The translations under genes were made by a program, and so were the position numbers. 18,710 bases of DNA from Prevotella sp. UBA2809 (lineage in GTDB: Bacteria > Bacteroidota > Bacteroidia > Bacteroidales > Bacteroidaceae): the NCBI GenBank assembly GCA_002351725.1, contig DEHD01000001.1:37992-56701 (forward strand), given 5' to 3'. Position 1 is the first letter of the stretch; every line of letters begins with the position of its first letter. Below the pieces are notes generated by a model. The model was not told the DNA's origin, did no database searches, and saw only the letters and a list, made by a program, of their open reading frames with translations. Positions 15,060 through 18,710 of the stretch are shown here, piece by piece.

Positions 15060-15362
15060 TCTTTGCGCTTATAGCTAATGGCAAAAGCACTTATCGGATT
15101 CTCTTGGGCTTGAAACGTCAAGACCTCTATACACAATAAAAAGCGTGTCCGCTCCTTACCAGATATAGAGGCCCTGAGAAAGCCCAGATGAATGATAAGT
15201 GACGTCCACGCCATAAACGCGAACATTCACAATTATCAGTATTCATCTTGTCATTAAGAAATTTCTCAGGTTTCTATATCTTCCGAATAACTGCTAATGC
15301 TGTTATATTTTACCCACAAAAGTCACACCGGCCCTCCACTGAGGTATGTGCCAGTGATTGGT
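15060..15362 (-). promoter_or_regulatory. Structured leader RNA of the restriction-modification unit (about 300 nt)
   Basis: A strong - strand promoter at 15365-15395 precedes about 300 bases before the first gene. The transcript holds nested helices: 9 bp (15173-15181 with 15262-15270) enclosing 13 bp with a 3-base bulge (15186-15198 with 15233-15248), then a separate 8-bp helix (15124-15131 with 15164-15171), and a hairpin (15061-15066 with 15081-15087) against the start codon. Shorter hairpins occur near the 5' end. This is far more pairing than a plain untranslated region needs. It may be a regulatory leader or an independent RNA. An 81-codon frame (14981-15226) overlaps it. Confidence 0.6.
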
Positions 15363-15364
15363 TG

Positions 15365-15395
15365 CAAAGATACGAAGAAGTGAGGACAAAACAAA
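15365..15395 (-). promoter_or_regulatory. Promoter of the restriction-modification unit and its leader
   Basis: On the - strand: TTTG (15395-15392), 19 bases, TATCTTTG (15372-15365). Both elements fit the consensus. It is about 310 bases before the first start codon. Confidence 0.68.
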
Positions 15396-15405
15396 ATATA
15401 ATGCG

Positions 15406-15434
15406 ATTTTTTGCATTTATTTGGTGCAAAAAAT
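15406..15434. repeat. Inverted repeat ATTTTTTGCA / TGCAAAAAAT between divergent promoters
   Basis: A perfect 10-bp inverted repeat (15406-15415, 15425-15434) with a 9-base spacer, and a further half-copy TTTTTGCA at 15449-15456. It lies just upstream of the - strand -33 element and about 60 bases before the + strand promoter. Operator function is possible. The A/T-rich arms lower its weight. Confidence 0.4.
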
Positions 15435-15494
15435 AGAGTTGGTACATGTTTTTGCACGATATCTGGCTATATAAACAAAATAATCAGCGATTAT

Positions 15495-15526
15495 TTTGCC
15501 ACTCTACTAAGATACTAGTACCTTTG
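15495..15526 (+). promoter_or_regulatory. Promoter of the VapE operon
   Basis: TTTG (15495-15498), exactly 20 bases, TACCTTTG (15519-15526). Both elements match the Bacteroidetes consensus. The first annotated start (15725) is about 190 bases downstream, so the transcript has a long leader. Confidence 0.72.
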
Positions 15527-15549
15527 CAGTAAAATCAAACCATAGTCAA

Positions 15550-15639
15550 ATGAGTAATAACTATCTACCTGGCTCCATTTGTTGGGCTGCATTCCTAAAG
15601 ATTGCAGCCCTCATGGCAAACCCACCTACAATTTTCTAG
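15550..15639 (+). CDS. Possible 29-residue leader peptide
   Basis: An ATG 24 bases after a strong promoter box opens a 29-codon frame (MSNNYLPGSICWAAFLKIAA...) with a hydrophobic middle. A perfect 8-bp hairpin (15584-15591 with 15603-15610) lies within it, with no T-run after it. It could be a translated leader that controls downstream expression, or a chance frame in a structured leader. From its stop to 15724 I see nothing else. Confidence 0.3.
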   Translation: MSNNYLPGSICWAAFLKIAALMANPPTIF

Positions 15640-15724
15640 TTACTTATTGGGAAACGGGAATGGCATGTTGTGAAATAAATTGTCAAGCATGCAGGTATAA
15701 ATAAGTATTACTATTATCGGAAAA

Positions 15725-16081
15725 ATGGAAATTAGAGAAGTTGCAAAACAATCTCTTTTAGGGCAATTCTATCCCTGTAGCTATATAAAAATCAAAACAA
15801 ATTTAGATAAATGGCGAGTAGTTCTTCGCGAACCTTGCAAGAGCCGCAGCATAGAAGAATGGGAATATCTTGACTTTGACTTTACAGGCCATAAAAAGGA
15901 GATTGTATATCGCGAATTGGCACGTGCCTTTGCTCCTGGATGGTTTATAAAAGACAATTTATCAGAGTTGGCAAGATACATGGCTTTACATTCAAACCTT
16001 GCCACAAATGAGAATCTTAAAACCAGAACCGAGACCATACGCCAAGGCATAAAACGAGAGTTGAGACGGTTTAAAAATTAA
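15725..16081 (+). CDS. Hypothetical protein, 118 residues, first main gene of the VapE operon
   Basis: I do not recognise a family. The protein (MEIREVAKQSLLGQFYPCSY...) has no signal peptide or membrane segment. The middle is acidic and aromatic (EEWEYLDFDFTGHKKEI). The C-terminal 30 residues are strongly basic and helical (TRTETIRQGIKRELRRFKN), compatible with nucleic-acid contact. It lies 18 bases before the VapE-like gene, so the two should be co-transcribed and may act together. No Shine-Dalgarno sequence is present; the A-rich bases before the ATG at 15725 are normal for Bacteroidetes. A link to DNA replication or mobility rests only on the neighbours. Confidence 0.75.
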   Translation: MEIREVAKQSLLGQFYPCSYIKIKTNLDKWRVVLREPCKSRSIEEWEYLDFDFTGHKKEIVYRELARAFAPGWFIKDNLSELARYMALHSNLATNENLKTRTETIRQGIKRELRRFKN

Positions 16082-16099
16082 TACAATATAGAATAGGAC

Positions 16100-17899
16100 A
16101 TGGAGGTATCATTATTATGTCACAGCAAGGATACTTGCCCACGCTCAGCAAAGCTGGAGCAGGTACTGGAGTTGATAAGAACTGGTAATAATCTGGCTAT
16201 GCCGATATGCTCGGTAGCGGCCATATTAGAAGGTGGATATCGACAGAAAGACACCGTAAGGCTGACAGGACTTTCGGTAATTACTTATACCCTACCAGAG
16301 AACAGCAGCTTAGCGGAGCTCCGCGAGGAGGCGCGTGCCGACCCGCATACGCTGCTGCTCTTTGGAACGGCCAACACTCTGAACATCATATTCAGCTATG
16401 AGCTCGATCAGGAGTATGAACTGCGCCAACAAAAGCTTTTCTACTCAAAAGCATTCGACTATGCCTGTGATTACTATGACCAGCTGATGGGGGTAAAAAC
16501 AAATCGCACCGACAAGGGGCGAATGGTACAGCTGACACATGATGCCGAGGCATACTACAACACATATGCCGAACCGTTCTACGCCTGGGAGATTAAGGAG
16601 GCAAATACTGCCAAACGCGAAGGCCGCAAACCGCGTGGCGACCCAAGAGAACATAAACAGAACTGGAAGGAGATATATGCCAGCGTAAAGGATATACAGA
16701 CCTTTCTTGACGAAAACATCCAACTAAGGCGCAACATAATAACCCGACGTGTGGAGTTTCTCAAGAAAGATGATGATGCCAAATGGAAACCTATAGAAGA
16801 CTGGCATGTAAACTCGCTTTGGAGCAAGATGTCGGAAGATAAACAGGTAAGGATACAGGATATTTATCGGGTGATAGAATCCGATTTCGTGAAGCCTTTC
16901 AATCCCTTTACCGATTATCTCTTGAGTCTTGATCCATGGAATGGATGCCCGGCTATAGAACTACTCTCTAATAGCGTTACAGTAAAGGGCGGCAAAGAGA
17001 AACAGCAACTATTCTACGAGTGCCTGCGCAGGTGGCTTGTAGGCATGGTGGCAGGATGGGTTGACGATGATGTGGTGAACCATGAGATACTGGTGCTGAT
17101 AGGCGACCAAGGCTCGTATAAGACCACATGGTTCCAACATCTGCTGCCACCCGAACTGCGTGATTATTTCTATACAAAGAGTAATGCCAGCAGAATGAGC
17201 CGCGACGACCTGCTGACGCTAACCCAGTATGGACTTATCTGCTGCGAAGAGCTCGATACCATGCGCCCTGCTGAGCTAAACCAACTTAAGGCTGCAGTAA
17301 CAATGAAGACCGTAGACGAACGTGCGGCCTATGCACGCTATCATGAACACAGAGTTCATATAGCATCGTTCTGCGGCACAGGTAACAACGTGCAGTTTCT
17401 TAACGACCCCACTGGTAATCGCCGCTGGCTTCCGTTTGAGGTAGACTATATTCTCGATCCACGAGATAACGAACCGCTATGGGAACTTGTTTATGCAGAG
17501 GCCTACCATCTGTATCGCAACGGATTCCAGTACTGGTTTACACGTGGCGAGATAGCAGAGCTGAGCGATCACAACGAGGGCTTCGAGGCTCCAAAACAGG
17601 AGCTGGAGCTTATACGTCAGAACTTCCGTTTACCAGGACCTGGCGAGAAGGGAGAGTTCATCACCCGTACAGGTATCATGCAGGCCATCGGCTGGAATCC
17701 TGCTCTGAATCTTGATATAAACAAAATCGGCCCTGCCATGAAAGAGCTAGGCTTTAAGCGCATGCGCACAGAAAAAGAACGCGGCTATGTGGTGTGCCGT
17801 TACAACGAGATGGAGAAATGTGAGCAGAAGTGGGCTAAAGCAGCTATTGCCAAGGAAGAAAATGAACCAGAAAATGACAACCATGACACCATATTCTGA
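16100..17899 (+). CDS. VirE_N (BT4734-like) / VapE family primase-helicase-like protein
   Basis: A 599-residue protein with two parts. Residues about 30-165 resemble the BT4734-like VirE N-terminal domain (NLAMPICSVAAI, then GLSVITYTLP and the region before HDAEAYYNTYAEPF). Residues about 265-500 are the virulence-associated E P-loop domain: Walker A GDQGSYKTT (335-343), Walker B-like GLICCEEL (378-385), and the signature FCGTGNNVQFLNDPTGNRRW (424-443). Related proteins in mobile elements act in replication as SF3-like helicases, often coupled to a primase. The acidic residues normally expected after GLxxxD in the N-terminal domain are replaced here (VITYT), so any priming activity is doubtful. 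The C-terminal tail is acidic (EENEPENDNHD). It probably shares an operon with the 118-residue gene upstream. Confidence 0.88.
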   Translation: MEVSLLCHSKDTCPRSAKLEQVLELIRTGNNLAMPICSVAAILEGGYRQKDTVRLTGLSVITYTLPENSSLAELREEARADPHTLLLFGTANTLNIIFSYELDQEYELRQQKLFYSKAFDYACDYYDQLMGVKTNRTDKGRMVQLTHDAEAYYNTYAEPFYAWEIKEANTAKREGRKPRGDPREHKQNWKEIYASVKDIQTFLDENIQLRRNIITRRVEFLKKDDDAKWKPIEDWHVNSLWSKMSEDKQVRIQDIYRVIESDFVKPFNPFTDYLLSLDPWNGCPAIELLSNSVTVKGGKEKQQLFYECLRRWLVGMVAGWVDDDVVNHEILVLIGDQGSYKTTWFQHLLPPELRDYFYTKSNASRMSRDDLLTLTQYGLICCEELDTMRPAELNQLKAAVTMKTVDERAAYARYHEHRVHIASFCGTGNNVQFLNDPTGNRRWLPFEVDYILDPRDNEPLWELVYAEAYHLYRNGFQYWFTRGEIAELSDHNEGFEAPKQELELIRQNFRLPGPGEKGEFITRTGIMQAIGWNPALNLDINKIGPAMKELGFKRMRTEKERGYVVCRYNEMEKCEQKWAKAAIAKEENEPENDNHDTIF

Positions 17900-17909
17900 A
17901 AAATCCTCA

Positions 17910-17959
17910 CGCGTACGTGCAGGAACTTTTCTGCCTAAAAAACTTCCTGCACGTACGCG
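17910..17959. repeat. 16-bp perfect inverted repeat just after the VapE-like gene
   Basis: CGCGTACGTGCAGGAA (17910-17925) and its exact complement (17944-17959) flank an 18-base loop, starting 11 bases after the VapE stop. The + strand has no T-run after it (A-rich instead), so it is a poor + strand terminator. On the - strand T5 follows within 10 bases. It could be an mRNA-stabilising hairpin, a binding site or an origin element. Confidence 0.85.
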
Positions 17960-18035
17960 AGGAAAAATAAAAAACAGCTGTCAGGGGTGTCATTAAAGTA
18001 ACTCGATTATTATTTTAAAATTAAAAACAATCATT

Positions 18036-18251
18036 ATGTTAGAAGTAAAAGACTATTCAAAGCAAGAGCTGGCTGATGCACTCTATGCCGGCAACATTAA
18101 ACCAGAGAGCCGACTGAACAAGTTGTGGCGTGAGGTGTCGGGCTGTCCTGAGCTGATGGCCGATCTGCGCCGACTGCATTATCACACGGGCGATACTGGC
18201 TATACGGCCCAGATGGTAGAGAGGATTAAGTATTGGTTGTGTATCGACTGA
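18036..18251 (+). CDS. DUF4248-like small protein
   Basis: A 71-residue protein (MLEVKDYSKQELADALYAGN...). The pattern of a YSKQELA opening, a central LNKLWREVSGCPELMADL helix, and a TGYTAQMVERIKYWL ending fits the DUF4248 family as I remember it. That family is found in Bacteroidales beside VapE-like and HU-like genes, exactly as here. The helix-turn-helix-like arrangement and the replication-type neighbours suggest DNA binding, but no function is known. There is no signal peptide. The ATG at 18036 is preceded by an A/T-rich stretch without a clear promoter, so it may be expressed from the VapE promoter. The family call rests on pattern memory. Confidence 0.72.
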   Translation: MLEVKDYSKQELADALYAGNIKPESRLNKLWREVSGCPELMADLRRLHYHTGDTGYTAQMVERIKYWLCID

Positions 18252-18331
18252 AAATATGTTAAAAAGCCATTTTTCTGCTTATTCTGCCTACAGTGTTTTA
18301 TTCTGCGTACAAAACGCCCTCGCGAATGTTG

Positions 18332-18339
18332 TATCTTTG
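18332..18339 (+). promoter_or_regulatory. -7 box of the HU-like gene
   Basis: TATCTTTG matches TAnnTTTG exactly, 240 bases before the HU-like start. No TTTG is found at the usual -33 distance. Confidence 0.45.
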
Positions 18340-18344
18340 TAACC

Positions 18345-18579
18345 GGTAAGCAAGACAAACTGTTGGGATGGCACTTACGCCTCGTCGAGACGTCACGAAC
18401 CAATCGTTCAGATTATTCCTTTACCCCCATAGGGATTATCCGAACACCCTGCAGAAACTATCCGGATAGATCGTTAAGACTATCTCGACGCCCCACAGAT
18501 GCCTCGGCTGCCAAAGACATTAAACATTAAACATTCTTGGCGGAGCCAAGCGGCAAAGCCGAGCGAAACATTAAAGATT
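18345..18579 (+). promoter_or_regulatory. Long structured leader of the HU-like gene
   Basis: About 235 bases with no protein frame lie between the promoter box and the HU-like start. CGTCGAGA (18383-18390) pairs perfectly with TCTCGACG (18483-18490), enclosing smaller inverted repeats such as GATAG/CTATC. The 3' part holds the heptamer and hairpin repeats listed next. A regulatory role is inferred from length and pairing. Confidence 0.4.
18518..18575 (+). repeat. CATTAAA heptamers interrupted by two GC-rich hairpins
   Basis: CATTAAA occurs at 18518-18524 and 18525-18531, with a partial copy at 18532, and again at 18569-18575. Between them lie CTTGGC-GGA-GCCAAG (18536-18550) and CGGC-AAA-GCCG (18551-18561), two tight adjacent hairpins. 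It looks like a small repeat element placed within a heptamer array directly before the HU-like start codon. Confidence 0.6.
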
Positions 18580-18710
18580 ATGTCACAGAAGTTTATTAAA
18601 CTAAAGAACAACAACCGCGCAAACGCGAAGGCCTACGGTAAGTATTTTGCCACTGCCGTTTACGACAGCCACTTTGTTGGTACCGATGAGATTGCCGACT
18701 TTATCCAGCG
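18580..18710 (+). CDS. HU-like DNA-binding protein, N-terminal 43 residues (3' end outside window)
   Basis: The frame from ATG 18580 reads MSQKFIKLKNNNRANAKAYG, then KYFATAVYDSHFVGTDEIAD, and is open to the last base. The opening KFIKLKNN, the KYFATAV strand and the DEIADFIQ helix resemble the N-terminus of the Bacteroidales HU-like family, in which a short extra beta segment precedes the HU/IHF fold. Such proteins bind DNA without strong sequence preference and are commonly found next to VapE and DUF4248 genes. Only the first 43 residues are present, so the DNA-binding arms cannot be checked. The start is well placed behind an A-rich stretch. Confidence 0.72.
   Translation, partial: MSQKFIKLKNNNRANAKAYGKYFATAVYDSHFVGTDEIADFIQ

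Noticed and set aside
15060..15362. Structured leader as a retron or an integron attC site
   Set aside because: No reverse transcriptase or integrase gene is nearby, and the arms lack the attC core sequence; a transcribed leader behind a promoter fits better.
17910..17959. Inverted repeat as an ordinary terminator of the VapE operon
   Set aside because: No T-run follows on the coding strand, and the 16-bp stem with an 18-base loop is unlike the other terminators in this window.
1..18710. CRISPR arrays, tRNA or rRNA genes, insertion sequences, integrases
   Set aside because: I looked through the intergenic stretches and saw no direct-repeat arrays with spacers, no cloverleaf sequences, and no transposase or integrase motifs.

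Overview
The window looks like a chromosome segment from a Bacteroidales bacterium, most likely of the Prevotella/Segatella type. The reasons are: promoters of the Bacteroidetes primary-sigma kind (TTTG, about 20 nt, TAnnTTTG) in front of many genes; no Shine-Dalgarno sequences; and typical families (long-form HisG, a Bacteroidales VirE_N/VapE protein, a DUF4248-like protein, an HU-like protein). I read everything by eye, so family names rest on motifs and not on searches.

Bases 1-7,567 are core metabolism. They hold the 3' end of transketolase (tkt) and rpiB (pentose phosphate pathway), a lipoprotein lytic transglycosylase on the - strand, a hisG-hisD-hisC operon on the + strand, and a two-gene - strand unit of a secreted alpha/beta hydrolase and a patatin-like phospholipase. 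Two converging gene pairs are separated by bidirectional terminators. hisC carries four in-frame copies of a 7-base repeat, so a change in copy number would break the gene.

Bases 7,568-9,960 are a transition zone. It holds a possible tiny lipoprotein with a CxxCH motif, a class II Fic AMP-transferase with a C-terminal winged helix and a strong promoter followed by three operator-like half-sites, a decayed fragment of another gene, and an unrecognised 151-residue protein.

Bases 9,923-15,400 (- strand) hold a restriction-modification-like unit. A 336-residue methyltransferase-like protein is followed by a 1303-residue fusion with, in order, a GIY-YIG-like nuclease, an SF2 DEAH translocase, an adenine methyltransferase (NPPY) and a probable target-recognition region. 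The layout resembles type ISP enzymes such as LlaGI, but with a different nuclease. RNA-like structure flanks the unit on both sides. Upstream is a roughly 300-nt highly structured leader behind its own promoter. Downstream is a roughly 140-nt candidate small RNA with a perfect promoter, a multi-hairpin fold and a strong terminator. These two non-coding elements are the least explained parts of the window.

Bases 15,495-18,710 (+ strand) hold a gene set of the kind often seen together in Bacteroidales: a 118-residue unknown protein, a VirE_N/VapE primase-helicase-like protein, a 16-bp perfect inverted repeat, a DUF4248-like protein, and the start of an HU-like DNA-binding protein behind a long structured leader. 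No integrase, transposase, tRNA, rRNA or CRISPR array was seen.
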